Position numbers and translations under genes: made by a program. 64,000 nucleotides of DNA, taken from NCBI GenBank assembly GCA_913057515.1, contig CAJXOJ010000012.1:1-64000 (forward strand). The letters run 5' to 3'. This DNA comes from an uncultured Cycloclasticus sp. (GTDB lineage Bacteria > Pseudomonadota > Gammaproteobacteria > Methylococcales > Cycloclasticaceae). The stretch's first letter is position 1; each line of letters starts with the position of its first letter. Below, in pieces: positions 10,985-22,335 of this stretch. Below the pieces are notes generated by a model, which made no database searches, was not told where the DNA came from, and saw nothing but the letters and a program-made list of their open reading frames with translations.

Positions 10985-11536
10985 CTACAGCCATTTTATA
11001 GAACAGCCCATACTGGGTATTTGCTCAACCGGCCCTGCGTCCGTTTTTGCCACTAATAACATCGCTTCCACTAAATCGCGCTTAACTTCAACCGTATTAT
11101 CTTGCATCCCACGCCCATCTAAACGACCACGGTATTGAAGCTCCATATTGGCGTTATAGCCAAAGAAGTCAGGGGTACAAACAGCACCGAACGCTTTCGC
11201 AACCTTTTGTGTCCTGTCGATTAAGTAGGGGAAGTTAAAGTTTTTCTCGATGGCTATTTTTTGCATATTCTCAAATGAATCAGCTGGGTAATCGTTTGGG
11301 TCATTCGACATAATAGCAACCACACCGATACCACTCTCCTTCAATATAGCCACATCGTCTACTAATTGTTCTTGAATCGCTTTTACATACGGGCAGTGGT
11401 TGCATATAAACATCACCAGCAAACCCTTTTCACCCGCACATTCATCACGCGTCCAGTGCCTACCGTCCACCCCCTGCAGCTCGAAATCTGGCGCAGCTAG
11501 GCCAAATTCACAAACGGGTGTATGCATCAACGTCAT
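10985..11536 (-). CDS. Thioredoxin-like/AhpC-TSA family redox protein
   Basis: FICNHCPYVKAIQEQLVDD, AFGAVCTPDFFGY, YRGRLDGRG. Confidence 0.88.
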   Translation of the reverse strand: MTLMHTPVCEFGLAAPDFELQGVDGRHWTRDECAGEKGLLVMFICNHCPYVKAIQEQLVDDVAILKESGIGVVAIMSNDPNDYPADSFENMQKIAIEKNFNFPYLIDRTQKVAKAFGAVCTPDFFGYNANMELQYRGRLDGRGMQDNTVEVKRDLVEAMLLVAKTDAGPVEQIPSMGCSIKWL

Positions 11537-11544
11537 CTTGTTAT

Positions 11545-13191
11545 TTAGTCCAATGCCTTAAACAACAACAGGCCACCTAAACCGCCCAATACCCATGTCA
11601 CTAGCGGCGCATCCCCCAACATCAGAGGTGAGAAGCCATCTAAACCCAGAATAATCGCAGCTGACACCACCAAGCTGCCACCACAAATCGCCATGATGTT
11701 TTTCCGGTGATTTTTGGCCATTTGCAGTTTTATTTCTTCCAGCTGTTTAGACTTCCACTTTATTTCTAGCTCACCGTTGGCAGCATCACTGAGCACTTGA
11801 TAGGCCATTTCTGGTAGCTCAGGAAGCTTTTCCGCCATGATCGGCAAATGCTCTTTTAGTTTATTAAAGGTCGCTTTTGGCCCGATTCTGTTTTTGTACC
11901 AGTCCTCTAAGTAGGGCTTGGCCGTTTGCCATAAATCTAAATCGGGATAGAGCTGACGCCCTAAACCCTCGATATTCAATAAGGTTTTTTGCAATAACAC
12001 TAATTGTGGCTGCACTTCCATATCGAAGCGACGTGCGGTTTGAAAAAGGCGTAATAGCAAGTTACCGTACGAAATTTCCTTTAATGGTTTTTTAAATATT
12101 GGCTCACACACGGCACGAATCGCGCTTTCAAACTCATCAATCCGAGTATGTTTTGGAACCCAACCCGATTCAATATGCAGTTGTGCTACACGAAAATAAT
12201 CCCGCTGAAAAAAGGCGAGGAAGTTTTCAGCCAAATAGCGTTGATCTGCAACGGTGACGCTACCCATAATGCCGAAATCAACGGCGAGATATTTTGCATC
12301 ATCTGACGCAAAAATATTACCTGGGTGCATATCGGCATGAAAAAAATTATCGCGAAATACTTGTGCAAAAAAGATTTCCACTCCCCGTTCAGCAAGCAGC
12401 TTTAAATCAACGCCTTTTTCACATAATTCACCTATTTTACCGATTGGCGTGCCATAGATTCGCTCCATCACCATCACATTTTGGCGCGTGTAATCCCAAT
12501 ATACGTCCGGCACATAGAGATGCTCAGAACCTTCAAAGTTGCGCCGTAACTGCGAAGCATTGGCCGCTTCGCGAACAAGGTCAAGTTCATCGTGAATCGT
12601 GTGATCAAATTCTTTCACTACATCTAAGGGCTTTAATCGCTTAGCCTCAGCCCAGTACTTATTAGCGAGCTCTGCCAAGGTATACAGCAAAGCCACATCT
12701 GAGTTAATAATTTTTTCAATACCGGGGCGAAGCACTTTAACAACAACATCTTCCCCTGTATGCAGTGTTGCGGTGTGCACTTGTGCCACAGAAGCCGATG
12801 CCAATGGGCTTTGCGAAAACACCGAAAATACCTCTTCAACCGGAACCTCTAACGATTTTTCAATAATTTGGCGCGCTAAATTATCAGCAAAGGGTGGCAC
12901 ATTATCTTGCAGGTACGAAAGCTCTTCACCAATATCAGGGGGTAATAAGTCTTGCCGTGTTGATAAAATTTGACCGAACTTAACGAAAATAGGGCCTAAA
13001 TCTTCTAATGCCATACGAAGCCGCTCACCTCGCGCCCCCTTTCGCTTGCCCAAGATATAACTGGGCGACAAATACGTTAGATACCGTAATGGCCTAAATA
13101 AGTGTAGATTAAAAACAAACTCATCCAAACCATAACGTAATAACACACGCTGAATTCGAAGAAGCCGAAAGGTAGTCGTTAGGTTTATCAC
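11545..13191 (-). CDS. ubiB: Ubiquinone biosynthesis atypical kinase UbiB
   Basis: [42 protein letters not shown]-terminal TM region; 4-nt overlap with ubiJ. Confidence 0.96.
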   Translation of the reverse strand: MINLTTTFRLLRIQRVLLRYGLDEFVFNLHLFRPLRYLTYLSPSYILGKRKGARGERLRMALEDLGPIFVKFGQILSTRQDLLPPDIGEELSYLQDNVPPFADNLARQIIEKSLEVPVEEVFSVFSQSPLASASVAQVHTATLHTGEDVVVKVLRPGIEKIINSDVALLYTLAELANKYWAEAKRLKPLDVVKEFDHTIHDELDLVREAANASQLRRNFEGSEHLYVPDVYWDYTRQNVMVMERIYGTPIGKIGELCEKGVDLKLLAERGVEIFFAQVFRDNFFHADMHPGNIFASDDAKYLAVDFGIMGSVTVADQRYLAENFLAFFQRDYFRVAQLHIESGWVPKHTRIDEFESAIRAVCEPIFKKPLKEISYGNLLLRLFQTARRFDMEVQPQLVLLQKTLLNIEGLGRQLYPDLDLWQTAKPYLEDWYKNRIGPKATFNKLKEHLPIMAEKLPELPEMAYQVLSDAANGELEIKWKSKQLEEIKLQMAKNHRKNIMAICGGSLVVSAAIILGLDGFSPLMLGDAPLVTWVLGGLGGLLLFKALD

Positions 13192-13832
13192 GTTATGTCC
13201 TGGTTTGGCTCATTGCCTGGCTTTTGCTGGTTAGCGATCAGCCGCTGGACTTTTGCTTCTAATCTATCTACCGATAAGCGTAATTGATCCACATTGGCTT
13301 TAAATTTATTCACTTCAAATTTAGAGGGCAGCATCGCCTGTTCTTCTCGGAAATATTCTGACACATTTAAGGCATTTGTTTTCGTTGCATCCCTCAGCCA
13401 GCCCGATACGTCACGTACAACGTTTCCAAGTTGATTAGCCACAACATCGCCCGTTAGCTTTGACAGTGGCTCTTCCCAGTCCACCTCAATGTTCTCAAGG
13501 AATGCTTGGAATTGCCCCCCAAGCTCTGTATCACCCTCTATCAGCACATCACCCGAAAACAAGCTAGGTGCTGCTGACTCATGCAGGCTCATCATCGCTA
13601 ATGCTAGTGGCGAACCCGAAATAGTCGTGTCTGCCTCGCCATCAAGCTCTTCTCTAATATCTAAGCCATCAGCGGTAATAATGATGTAAAGGCTCAGCTC
13701 AAGCTGTTGAAAGTGTAATTCAACCACCTTACCTTGCATTTTTGCCAATTGCCTTGGCACCTCTGGGTCATAATCCAAATAGTTATTAATCGCTATTTGC
13801 AGGGGCTTAATAAAAGGGCTGACTAATGACAC
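13188..13832 (-). CDS. ubiJ: SCP2-domain ubiquinone accessory factor UbiJ
   Basis: SCP2-like N-terminus and C-terminal coiled coil; ubiE-ubiJ-ubiB synteny. Confidence 0.88.
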   Translation of the reverse strand: MSLVSPFIKPLQIAINNYLDYDPEVPRQLAKMQGKVVELHFQQLELSLYIIITADGLDIREELDGEADTTISGSPLALAMMSLHESAAPSLFSGDVLIEGDTELGGQFQAFLENIEVDWEEPLSKLTGDVVANQLGNVVRDVSGWLRDATKTNALNVSEYFREEQAMLPSKFEVNKFKANVDQLRLSVDRLEAKVQRLIANQQKPGNEPNQDIT

Positions 13833-13837
13833 GGTAG

Positions 13838-14590
13838 CTAGAGTTTATAACCCGTGTGAACCGCAACAATACCGCCTGTTAAGTTGTTCACTTGGCAGCG
13901 TTCGAAACCGGCCTCTTCCATCATCCCTTTTAGCGTCGATTGGTCGGGGTGCATACGAATTGATTCAGCAAGGTATTGGTAACTATCACCATCTTTTGCA
14001 ACTAACTCACCAATTTTAGGCAATAATTTGAATGAATACGCATCGTAAATCTTATCTAAAATAGGGTTGGTTGGTTTTGAAAACTCTAAAATTAACAAGC
14101 GGCCACCCGGTTTAAGCACATCAAACATCGAGCGCAATGCCGCTTCTTTATTGGTTACATTTCTTAGACCAAAGCCGATACACACTCGATCAAATTGATT
14201 GGAAGCATAAGGCAAACATTCTGCATTCGCTAAGTTGTAGGTAATATTAGCAATATGACCTTTATCAATCATACGATCTCGCCCTACACGCAACATTGCT
14301 TCATTAATATCCGCCAACACCACTTTGCCGGTTTTCCCAACGCGTTTAGCAAATAGTGCTGACAAATCTCCCGTACCGCCGGCCAAATCGAGCACCATAT
14401 GCCCTGGCTTTATGTTGGCAATTTCTACCGTGAAGCGCTTCCATAAACGATGAATCCCCATCGACATAAGGTCATTCATCACATCATAAGAGGGCGCAAC
14501 TGAATCGAACACCTCACGGACTTTACCAACTTTCTCTTCAACCGGAACGTCTGTAAACCCAAAATGCGTTGTCGTTTTATCCGTCATCAC
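13838..14590 (-). CDS. ubiE: Ubiquinone/menaquinone C-methyltransferase UbiE
   Basis: [55 protein letters not shown]. Confidence 0.97.
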   Translation of the reverse strand: MMTDKTTTHFGFTDVPVEEKVGKVREVFDSVAPSYDVMNDLMSMGIHRLWKRFTVEIANIKPGHMVLDLAGGTGDLSALFAKRVGKTGKVVLADINEAMLRVGRDRMIDKGHIANITYNLANAECLPYASNQFDRVCIGFGLRNVTNKEAALRSMFDVLKPGGRLLILEFSKPTNPILDKIYDAYSFKLLPKIGELVAKDGDSYQYLAESIRMHPDQSTLKGMMEEAGFERCQVNNLTGGIVAVHTGYKL

Positions 14591-14610
14591 TCACCCTTTT
14601 ATACCTTGTT

Positions 14611-14967
14611 TTACGATACGTTTCGTTGATGCCCTGCCGCTTCAAGCCTGTCTAAATAATCTTGCCAGTTCTCGGCTTTTTTTTCAGCCAGCTCAATTAA
14701 AAATGGCCATGCATATAAGCCTGTATCGTGCTCATCGCTAAACACCAGCCGAACGGCATAATTACCAACAGGTTCAATGGCAACGATATTAACGTTTTCT
14801 TTGCCTACTTGTAGCACTTCTTGACCTGGACCATGCCCACGAACTTCCGCCGAGGGCGAAAACACACGCAGGTATTCACAACTAAGCCCTATTGTTCTAC
14901 CGTCGTCAAAACTTAACGACAACACCCGGCTTTTTTGATCAAGCGCTAAATCTGTAATAGTGGTCAT
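14611..14967 (-). CDS. DUF971 (gamma-butyrobetaine hydroxylase-like N-terminal) domain protein
   Basis: LSLSFDDGRTIGLSCEYLRVFSPSAEVRGHGPGQEVLQVGKENVNIVAIEPVGNYAVRLVFSDEHDTGLYAW. Confidence 0.9.
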   Translation of the reverse strand: MTTITDLALDQKSRVLSLSFDDGRTIGLSCEYLRVFSPSAEVRGHGPGQEVLQVGKENVNIVAIEPVGNYAVRLVFSDEHDTGLYAWPFLIELAEKKAENWQDYLDRLEAAGHQRNVS

Positions 14968-14974
14968 TTTTTAC

Positions 14975-16297
14975 CTACAAAATATAACGCGACAAATCTT
15001 CATCCGACGCAAGTTCTGCTAAATGGTCGTTCACATAAGCGGCATCAATCACTTCATCCACATGTGCAGCTGACGGTGCTTTAAATGAGATCTCATCGAG
15101 CAATCGTTCCAAAATAGTATGTAAGCGACGAGCACCAATATTTTCAGTACCCTCGTTAACCTGCCACGCCATTTCTGCGATACGAGCAATACCGTCCTCG
15201 GTGAATTGAAGACTCACATCCTCGGTCTCCAGTAATGCGGCATATTGCTCCGTTAATGAAGCATTCGGCTCAGTTAAAATCCGAACAAAATCATCCGCCA
15301 CCAGCGCATCTAATTCAACGCGAATAGGAAAACGGCCTTGTAATTCAGGAATTAAATCAGAAGGCTTCGATACATGGAAAGCACCTGATGCAATAAATAA
15401 AATATGATCCGTTTTCACTGGACCATACTTGGTTGTTACTGTGCTACCCTCAACCAATGGCAGCAAATCACGCTGAACGCCATCTCGTGAAACATCCGCA
15501 CCGCCACTATCTCCACGTTTACAAACTTTATCCAACTCATCTAAAAAAACAATGCCTGTTTGCTCAAGGTTGTCTATCGCTTTATGCTTTAGCTCTTCCT
15601 CGTTAACCAGCTTGCCCGCCTCTTCCTCGGTCATCGCTACTAACGCATGTTTAATAGCCATTTTACGTTTTTTCTTTTTTTCGCCCGACATGTTTTGAAA
15701 CATCCCTTGCAACTGGTTAGTCATTTCTTCCATACCAGGAGGCGCCATAATCTCCACACCGACACTCGGCGCGCTCATTTCTATTTCAATTTCTTTGTCA
15801 TCAAGGTCGCCTTCGCGTAATTTTTTACGGAATTTCTGGCGTGTAGCATCGCCCGATGTATCGTTAGCATCTGACCCTTCTGCACGCGGTAACAAGATAT
15901 CTAACACCCTCTCCTCTGCCGCATCTTCAGCTCTTCGCTTGACCTTGCCCATTTCAACTTCGCGCGTCATTTTAACGGCAATGTCGGCAAGATCGCGTAC
16001 GATGGACTCAACATCCCGGCCAACATACCCCACTTCGGTAAACTTAGTTGCTTCTATTTTTATAAACGGTGCTTTGGCTAAGGTGGCTAAACGGCGTGCT
16101 ATTTCTGTTTTACCAACGCCGGTTGGGCCGATCATCAAAATATTCTTAGGCGTGATTTCAGCGCGTAAACAGTCGACCACCTGTGAGCGTCTCCAGCGAT
16201 TCCTTAAGGCGATAGCTACTGCTCTTTTTGCCGCATTTTGCCCAACAATGTGTTTATCGAGTTCATGCACGATTTCTTTTGGTGTCATTTGGCTCAT
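14975..16297 (-). CDS. hslU: ATP-dependent protease ATPase subunit HslU
   Basis: [49 protein letters not shown]-terminal LSRYIL. Confidence 0.98.
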   Translation of the reverse strand: MSQMTPKEIVHELDKHIVGQNAAKRAVAIALRNRWRRSQVVDCLRAEITPKNILMIGPTGVGKTEIARRLATLAKAPFIKIEATKFTEVGYVGRDVESIVRDLADIAVKMTREVEMGKVKRRAEDAAEERVLDILLPRAEGSDANDTSGDATRQKFRKKLREGDLDDKEIEIEMSAPSVGVEIMAPPGMEEMTNQLQGMFQNMSGEKKKKRKMAIKHALVAMTEEEAGKLVNEEELKHKAIDNLEQTGIVFLDELDKVCKRGDSGGADVSRDGVQRDLLPLVEGSTVTTKYGPVKTDHILFIASGAFHVSKPSDLIPELQGRFPIRVELDALVADDFVRILTEPNASLTEQYAALLETEDVSLQFTEDGIARIAEMAWQVNEGTENIGARRLHTILERLLDEISFKAPSAAHVDEVIDAAYVNDHLAELASDEDLSRYIL

Positions 16298-16298
16298 G

Positions 16299-16847
16299 TT
16301 ACTTTTTTCCCTCGGACGTTAACTCTTCAATCGTTTGATTATGATTAGTATAAATACAAATATCACCTGCAATATTGAGTGATTTCTCCACAATGTCACG
16401 TGCGCTCAGCTCTGTGTTTTCTAATAAAGCCTTTGCTGCTGATTGAGCAAATGGGCCACCAGAACCAATCGCAATAAGGTCTTGTTCCGGCTGAATAACA
16501 TCACCATTACCCGAAATAATCAGTGAGTCCTTGCTATCAGCAATGGCAAGCAAGGCTTCTAACTTACGTAACATGCGATCAGTTCGCCAATCTTTAGCCA
16601 TTTCAACGGCGGCACGGGTTAAATTGCCATGATGCTTTTCTAGCATGCCTTCAAAACGTTCAAACAAGGTAAAGGCATCGGCTGTTGCCCCAGCAAAACC
16701 TGCTATCACATCGCCACTGGCTAGCTTCCGCACTTTTCTAGCATTCCCTTTCATGATGGTATTACCCAACGTTACTTGCCCATCCCCACCAATCACAACG
16801 CTATTACCACGCCGTACTGAAACGATCGTTGTTCCTCTAAAATCCAC
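16299..16847 (-). CDS. hslV: ATP-dependent protease peptidase subunit HslV
   Basis: [42 protein letters not shown]; short propeptide before the catalytic Thr. Confidence 0.97.
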   Translation of the reverse strand: MDFRGTTIVSVRRGNSVVIGGDGQVTLGNTIMKGNARKVRKLASGDVIAGFAGATADAFTLFERFEGMLEKHHGNLTRAAVEMAKDWRTDRMLRKLEALLAIADSKDSLIISGNGDVIQPEQDLIAIGSGGPFAQSAAKALLENTELSARDIVEKSLNIAGDICIYTNHNQTIEELTSEGKK

Positions 16848-16983
16848 GTTAATTTCTCACTTTAACTATTGACCCTATATTTTACACAATAATCAGCCAT
16901 CAGCATGCTTGTCGCGTCTGTTTAACCGCCATTCATTTTAATTATGATATTCTTATTTAAGATTAAAACTGGGAGCGAGTATC

Positions 16984-17646
16984 GTGGATGAACTAAATCA
17001 AATTTCTCAAACATTGGCTCTTAGCATGGGCGCCGCTTGGGGTAGCGGTATTAATTTGTACGCAACCCTCTTAATGCTAGGCTATTTAGCACACACTGGC
17101 AGCATGGATTTACCGCCTGACTTGATGATTGTTGCCGACCCGCTAGTGATGACAGCTGCTGGATTAATGTACGCTGTAGAATTTTTTGCCGATAAAGTAC
17201 CGGGCGTTGATACTGGATGGGACACCCTCCACACCTTTATTAGGATTCCTGCTGGCGCGATGCTAGCCGCAGGGGCTATTGGCGACATTGGCCCCGCCGC
17301 TGAAATTGCTGCTGCTATTGTTGGCGGCGGATTAGCTGGTGCAACACACGTGACTAAGGCCGGTAGTCGCGCATTGATCAACACCTCCCCAGAACCCTTC
17401 ACCAACTGGACGGCTTCCATTATGGAAGACATTGCTGTTTTTGCTGGCGTTTGGGCTGCTATCCAGCACCCCGCATTCTTTGTTGTTGGCTTAGTTTTAT
17501 TCATCTTATTAATGATTTGGGCATTACCAAAATTATGGCGTGGGATAAAACGTGTGTTTAAATTTTTAGCCAAGTTGTTTGGTGCATCCAGCGATGAAGA
17601 TATTTTAAGCACACCATCTGACGGGAAGCTACCAAAGCCAGACTAA
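16984..17646 (+). CDS. DUF4126 family membrane protein
   Basis: GSGINLYATLLMLGYLAHTG, Gly/Ala-rich TM segments. Confidence 0.8.
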   Translation: MDELNQISQTLALSMGAAWGSGINLYATLLMLGYLAHTGSMDLPPDLMIVADPLVMTAAGLMYAVEFFADKVPGVDTGWDTLHTFIRIPAGAMLAAGAIGDIGPAAEIAAAIVGGGLAGATHVTKAGSRALINTSPEPFTNWTASIMEDIAVFAGVWAAIQHPAFFVVGLVLFILLMIWALPKLWRGIKRVFKFLAKLFGASSDEDILSTPSDGKLPKPD

Positions 17647-17658
17647 GGCCTATAAGAG

Positions 17659-18567
17659 TTATTTCTTTTTCTGCTTTGCCCTTGGGTGCGCTTGGTCATA
17701 CACTGCTGCCAAATGCTGGAAGTCTAAGTGCGTATAAACTTGCGTGGTACTGATATTGCTGTGTCCTAAGAGCTCCTGAACAGCTCGCAAATCTTGACTA
17801 GACTCCAACATATGGCTCGCAAATGAATGCCTCAACATATGTGGGTATAACCTCCCTTGCAAACCTTGATGCTTCCGCCAACGTTCTAAACGCGACTGAA
17901 TAGACCTTGTGGTTAAACGCGTACCTCTTTTGCCAACAAATAACGCCATTTCATTCAAGACATCAAACTGTGAGCGAAGAGGCAGCCAAGTGCGAATAGC
18001 ACTAACAGCTTTACTACCCAGAGGCAATAACCTTGATTTTTTCCCCTTACCGCTAACCACGTGTATGGTTTTTCCACTTAGGTCGACATCCATAAGGTTT
18101 ATATTCGCTAATTCACTAACACGTAAACCCGACGAATAAAGTAATTCCCACATCGCTAAATCGCGGCTTTCCAAAGGGCCTGCTGGTTCCACCTCTAAAA
18201 GCCCGTGTATTTGATCGACATCCAGTACGTTTGGTAAACTCTTAGCTGCCTTGGGTGCCCGAATACCACCCGCTGGGTTGTTAAGCAGCACCTTAATTTT
18301 AATCAGGTAGGCAAAAAAACTTCTACAAGCCGATAGCTCGCGCTGCAAACTTCGACTGCTTAGGCCTTGTCGGTGTCGTTCAGCTATAAACCCTCGAACC
18401 AGGTGACTCGTTAATTCCGGCCACGATTTTAAGCCTTGCTCAGCGCAATAGCTGAGCAGCTTCGATAAATCTCGCTCGTACGCCTTGAGTGTATTTGGGG
18501 AGAGTTGCCTCTCGACCTTCAGAACGAGTAGAAACTGCTGGCAAACATCAACAGCAGATTGATCCAT
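17659..18567 (-). CDS. xerC: Tyrosine recombinase XerC
   Basis: LYSSGLRVSELANINLMDVDL, HMLRHSFASHMLESSQDLRAVQELLGHSNISTTQVYTHLDFQHLAAVYDQAHPRA. Confidence 0.95.
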   Translation of the reverse strand: MDQSAVDVCQQFLLVLKVERQLSPNTLKAYERDLSKLLSYCAEQGLKSWPELTSHLVRGFIAERHRQGLSSRSLQRELSACRSFFAYLIKIKVLLNNPAGGIRAPKAAKSLPNVLDVDQIHGLLEVEPAGPLESRDLAMWELLYSSGLRVSELANINLMDVDLSGKTIHVVSGKGKKSRLLPLGSKAVSAIRTWLPLRSQFDVLNEMALFVGKRGTRLTTRSIQSRLERWRKHQGLQGRLYPHMLRHSFASHMLESSQDLRAVQELLGHSNISTTQVYTHLDFQHLAAVYDQAHPRAKQKKK

Positions 18568-18569
18568 GA

Positions 18570-19274
18570 TTATTGTTTAACTGGCTTCAATGAATAAAGC
18601 CGTTTTGCCACCAACTCACCTAAATGCGTTAAAAATAGCGTCCCCATGGTTGGTCGAAATCGATCTGTGTCTTTACTACCTATCGCCAACACACCATCTT
18701 GCTGATCAATTTTTAAAGGTATTAAAGCCGCGGATTTAACGGCTTCCGCTTGTTCAGCAAATAACGCTTCTGCTTGCGCATGAGTTGGCAATCCACATTT
18801 TATTTTTTGCGAGTCAAGTAGGCGTTTAAAGTGTTCTAGTTGAGCATCGCCCTGTTGCCAAACAACGTTACTAATGGGAAAGTTTGACTCAGTTTCGCCT
18901 TGAATTAAGCGGATGGAAAAGAAGTCGGCACTAAAACATTCTTTGAGCGTGTCATCTAATGTTGCAAAAACATCCTCTACACAGCGTGCATCTAGCAAGG
19001 CGGTAGTTAACTGTTGCATGCGCCCAAATAACGCATCATTTTCACGCGCAATCGCTAACAAACCATCCAGCTGCTGCTGTAACTTAGCATTCTTTTCACG
19101 CAAGACAGCTAAGTGCCGCATCGTTAGAGAAACTACCCCTCCATGCTTTTCAGTAACGGGTATATCGTCCAACAATTCGGGGTATTGATTATAAAAATCA
19201 GGCGATTGAAGCAAATACTCACGTACCTGCTGCGCCGTTAAACCAGTTGTTTCTAATGTCTGCTGTTCGCTCAT
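18570..19274 (-). CDS. DUF484 family protein
   Basis: VREYLLQSPDFYNQYPELLDDIPV, GAF-like C-terminus; position between dapF and xerC. Confidence 0.9.
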   Translation of the reverse strand: MSEQQTLETTGLTAQQVREYLLQSPDFYNQYPELLDDIPVTEKHGGVVSLTMRHLAVLREKNAKLQQQLDGLLAIARENDALFGRMQQLTTALLDARCVEDVFATLDDTLKECFSADFFSIRLIQGETESNFPISNVVWQQGDAQLEHFKRLLDSQKIKCGLPTHAQAEALFAEQAEAVKSAALIPLKIDQQDGVLAIGSKDTDRFRPTMGTLFLTHLGELVAKRLYSLKPVKQ

Positions 19275-20098
19275 ATTTCAATCATACCATCAAAAACAAA
19301 TGTTGCAGGCCCCGTCATTAGCACAGGTTGCCCTTCGCCTTTCCAATCAATGCTCAACTCGCCGCCCTGCAAAGCAACCGTTACCGGTGGCGTTAGTTTA
19401 TCGAGTCGAATAGCAGTCACCACGGCAGCGCAAGCACCGCTTCCACAGGCCAACGTTTCGCCTGCACCGCGTTCAAATACACGCAACGACAAGCTGGATG
19501 CGCCGGTTATTTCACTAAAGCCAATATTCGCTCTTTCAGGAAAAACAGAGTGGCTTTCCATCGCCGCACCAATTTTTTCAACCGCCGCGCTATTGATATC
19601 ATCAACCTCAATCACTGCATGAGGGTTACCCATCGATAAGGCAGAAAACTCAATAGTCTGACCCTCTACCTTAACGCCATATTGCAATTGTTGCTGATCA
19701 GCTAGCAGAGGAATAGCCTCGGGCTCGAAACGAGGGACACCCATATCCACCTTGACTTGATCAGTCTCATCGAGGCTTAACACAAGCTCACCTGCACCCG
19801 TTTCTACTCGAATTGAACGTTTATCGGTTAAGCCCTTTAATGTTACAAATAACGCAAAGCAACGTGCGCCATTCCCACATTGAGAGACCTCACTCCCGTC
19901 TGCATTGTAGATAACATATCGAAAATCTGCCGCCCCGGTCGCCCGTTGCACTAGAAGAAGCTGGTCAAACCCTACCCCATAATGCCTATCGGCTAATGTT
20001 CTAATCGTCTCAGCAGATAAATCAATGCTTTGATTTATCGCATCAATAACTACGAAGTCATTCCCTAGGCCGTGCATTTTACTAAAATGAATTAACAA
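19271..20098 (-). CDS. dapF: Diaminopimelate epimerase
   Basis: FSKMHGLGNDFVVID, NADGSEVSQCGNGARCFA, ERGAGETLACGSGACAAVV. Confidence 0.98.
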   Translation of the reverse strand: MLIHFSKMHGLGNDFVVIDAINQSIDLSAETIRTLADRHYGVGFDQLLLVQRATGAADFRYVIYNADGSEVSQCGNGARCFALFVTLKGLTDKRSIRVETGAGELVLSLDETDQVKVDMGVPRFEPEAIPLLADQQQLQYGVKVEGQTIEFSALSMGNPHAVIEVDDINSAAVEKIGAAMESHSVFPERANIGFSEITGASSLSLRVFERGAGETLACGSGACAAVVTAIRLDKLTPPVTVALQGGELSIDWKGEGQPVLMTGPATFVFDGMIEI

Positions 20099-21363
20099 CC
20101 CACTTCCTCACTATCGCTAGGCAGCAATGATTCATTTTGCCATAAACTCTCAACGCTTTGCCGCGAGCCAATCAGATGCAGCTGTTCACCATCTACCATC
20201 ACTTCTGCAACGCTCGGCCTAGAGTTGTAATTTGAACTCATCGTAAAGCCATAAGCACCGGCAGAGCGCACGGCCAACACATCACCTTCCTCTATGGCTA
20301 GCATTCTATCTTTACCCAAGAAATCACCCGTTTCACACACTGGGCCAACGATGTCATAGCAATTTTCTTGTACCGTTGAGCTTAAATCAACAGGAACAAT
20401 ATTTTGCCAAGCTTGGTACAAAGCAGGCCGCATCAAATCATTCATAGCAGCATCAACAATCGCAAATTGCTTATCTTCTGTTGGCTTAATGTATTCCACT
20501 GTGGTCACTAAAATACCTGCATTACCCGCAATGGCCCTGCCAGGTTCTAATAAAATTTCATAAGACGAGTCGGCTAACTTTTTATACAAGGCTTTTACAT
20601 AATCTGCGGGCAAAGGCGGTTGCTCATCTCGATAGCAAATACCCAAACCGCCACCTAAGTCTAAGTGCTCAATAGTAATACCGACTGCCTCTAGCCGCGC
20701 CAGTAGGCTCAACACACGGTCAAGCGCATCTACAAACGGTGTTACCTCGGTCAGTTGAGACCCAATATGGCAGTCTAAACCCACTACCTTTAAGTGGGCT
20801 AATTCGTTAGCACGCTGATATTCAGAAAAGGCCGTTTCAATCGCTAAACCAAATTTGTTTTCTTTTAAGCCCGTTGAAATATAGGGGTGCGTTTGCGCAT
20901 CCACATCCGGGTTGACGCGTATTGAAATATTAGCAATCACGCCCATATCACCGGCAATATCGTTGATTCTATCTAGCTCTGTTGAGACCTCTACATTAAA
21001 ACAACGAATACCTACCTCTAAGGCACGGCGAATTTCATCGCGACGTTTACCAACCCCTGAAAAAACAATTTTGTCGGCTTGGCCTCCCGCTATCAAAACA
21101 CGCTCAAGCTCACCCACCGACACAATATCAAAGCCTGAACCCAAGCGTGCCAACACATTTAAAACAGCGATATTTGAATTCGCCTTAACCGCATAGCAAA
21201 TCAAGTGAGGACGACCTTCAAATGCCTCATCAAATGCTTTCCAGTGGCGCTCTAAAGTAGCTCTAGAATAAACGTAAGTGGGCGTTCCAAATTGTTCAAC
21301 AATGCTGGCAACAGTAACATTTTCTGCACAAAGCTGATTATCGCGATATTGAAAATGATCCAT
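20092..21363 (-). CDS. lysA: Diaminopimelate decarboxylase
   Basis: TPTYVYSRATLERHWKAFDEAF, CYAVKANSNIAVLN, CHIGSQLTEVTPF, GPVCETGDFLGKDR. Confidence 0.98.
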   Translation of the reverse strand: MDHFQYRDNQLCAENVTVASIVEQFGTPTYVYSRATLERHWKAFDEAFEGRPHLICYAVKANSNIAVLNVLARLGSGFDIVSVGELERVLIAGGQADKIVFSGVGKRRDEIRRALEVGIRCFNVEVSTELDRINDIAGDMGVIANISIRVNPDVDAQTHPYISTGLKENKFGLAIETAFSEYQRANELAHLKVVGLDCHIGSQLTEVTPFVDALDRVLSLLARLEAVGITIEHLDLGGGLGICYRDEQPPLPADYVKALYKKLADSSYEILLEPGRAIAGNAGILVTTVEYIKPTEDKQFAIVDAAMNDLMRPALYQAWQNIVPVDLSSTVQENCYDIVGPVCETGDFLGKDRMLAIEEGDVLAVRSAGAYGFTMSSNYNSRPSVAEVMVDGEQLHLIGSRQSVESLWQNESLLPSDSEEVGC

Positions 21364-21483
21364 TTACAAACCCACCTCTTGAGCGGCTTGTTCGCTAGGC
21401 AGATATAACGGCCCTTTTTGCCCACAGCCAACAGATACAGCGATTAAACCAGACATTAGCACCACTTTTAACAAACGCGCCAT
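21364..21483 (-). CDS. lptM: LptM-like small lipoprotein (ORF-track start is far too long)
   Basis: 39 aa MARLLKVVLMSGLIAVSVGCGQKGPLYLPSEQAAQEVGL with lipobox and CGQKGPLYLP; immediately upstream of lysA. Confidence 0.88.
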   Translation of the reverse strand: MARLLKVVLMSGLIAVSVGCGQKGPLYLPSEQAAQEVGL

Positions 21484-21583
21484 TTTTGCATCCTTTTGTA
21501 TTATTTCGATAGTCCGCAGTATAAACGTTTGGCATTTTTTGGCATACTCTAATCCTTTCCAGAAACCAACAGAATTAACCGCC

Positions 21584-22255
21584 ATGCTAGCCACTCGACT
21601 CCCTTCTATTATATCCAATCCAAACACGCCTATTCGCTGTACCGTTATTTGGCTCCATGGTCTCGGCGCTAGTGGCAATGATTTTGCCCCTATCGTGCCT
21701 GAATTAGGTCTACAAGATGAATTAGGTATTCGCTTTGTTTTTCCTCATGCACCAATGACGGCGGTAACCATCAATGGTGGTGCCGTTATGCCTGCCTGGT
21801 ATGACATTACAGAAATGGACTTAATGAAACGGGCTGACAGTTCCGGCATCATTGCTTCTAGCAAAACCATCACTGATATGATCAATGATGAGATTGCGAC
21901 CGGTATCGACCCTTCAAAAATTGTTATCGCTGGGTTTTCTCAAGGTGGCGTCATTGCTTTTGATGCCGGCATTCGATTCCCTGAAACCCTTGCTGGCATT
22001 ATGGCGCTTTCAACCTATATCCCAATGCGCGACACCTTACCCAATGCCGAACAAAGCGGTAATGGAGCCACTCCTATCTTTTACGGACACGGCGACCATG
22101 ACCCAGTTATACCCATCAAGCAAGCAGAAACATCTAAACAATTCCTTGAAGAGTCTGGCTACTCGGTAAACTGGAATACTTACCCTATGGAACACTCGGT
22201 GTCCCCTAAAGAAATTCAGGATATTAAACATTGGTTAGCCCGCGTATTGGCTTAA
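21584..22255 (+). CDS. Alpha/beta hydrolase, carboxylesterase/phospholipase family
   Basis: IWLHGLGASGNDF, IAGFSQGGVIAFD, YGHGDHDPVIP; ATG 21584 preferred over the TTG at 21539. Confidence 0.9.
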   Translation: MLATRLPSIISNPNTPIRCTVIWLHGLGASGNDFAPIVPELGLQDELGIRFVFPHAPMTAVTINGGAVMPAWYDITEMDLMKRADSSGIIASSKTITDMINDEIATGIDPSKIVIAGFSQGGVIAFDAGIRFPETLAGIMALSTYIPMRDTLPNAEQSGNGATPIFYGHGDHDPVIPIKQAETSKQFLEESGYSVNWNTYPMEHSVSPKEIQDIKHWLARVLA

Positions 22256-22335
22256 TAATAATCGTTAGTAAACACTTATTGGCAATCAAGCCATTTTAAA
22301 ACCTTAGCTAAAAGCCCCAACCGAGCTTATCCATC

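Noticed and set aside
17659-18567. Tyrosine recombinase as evidence of an integrated element
   Set aside because: Sequence and synteny with dapF/DUF484 identify housekeeping XerC.
21484-21678. N-terminal extension of the LptM-like ORF (MPLAPRPWSQITVQRI...)
   Set aside because: The extension overlaps the divergent esterase start; the short form begins immediately at a lipoprotein signal peptide.
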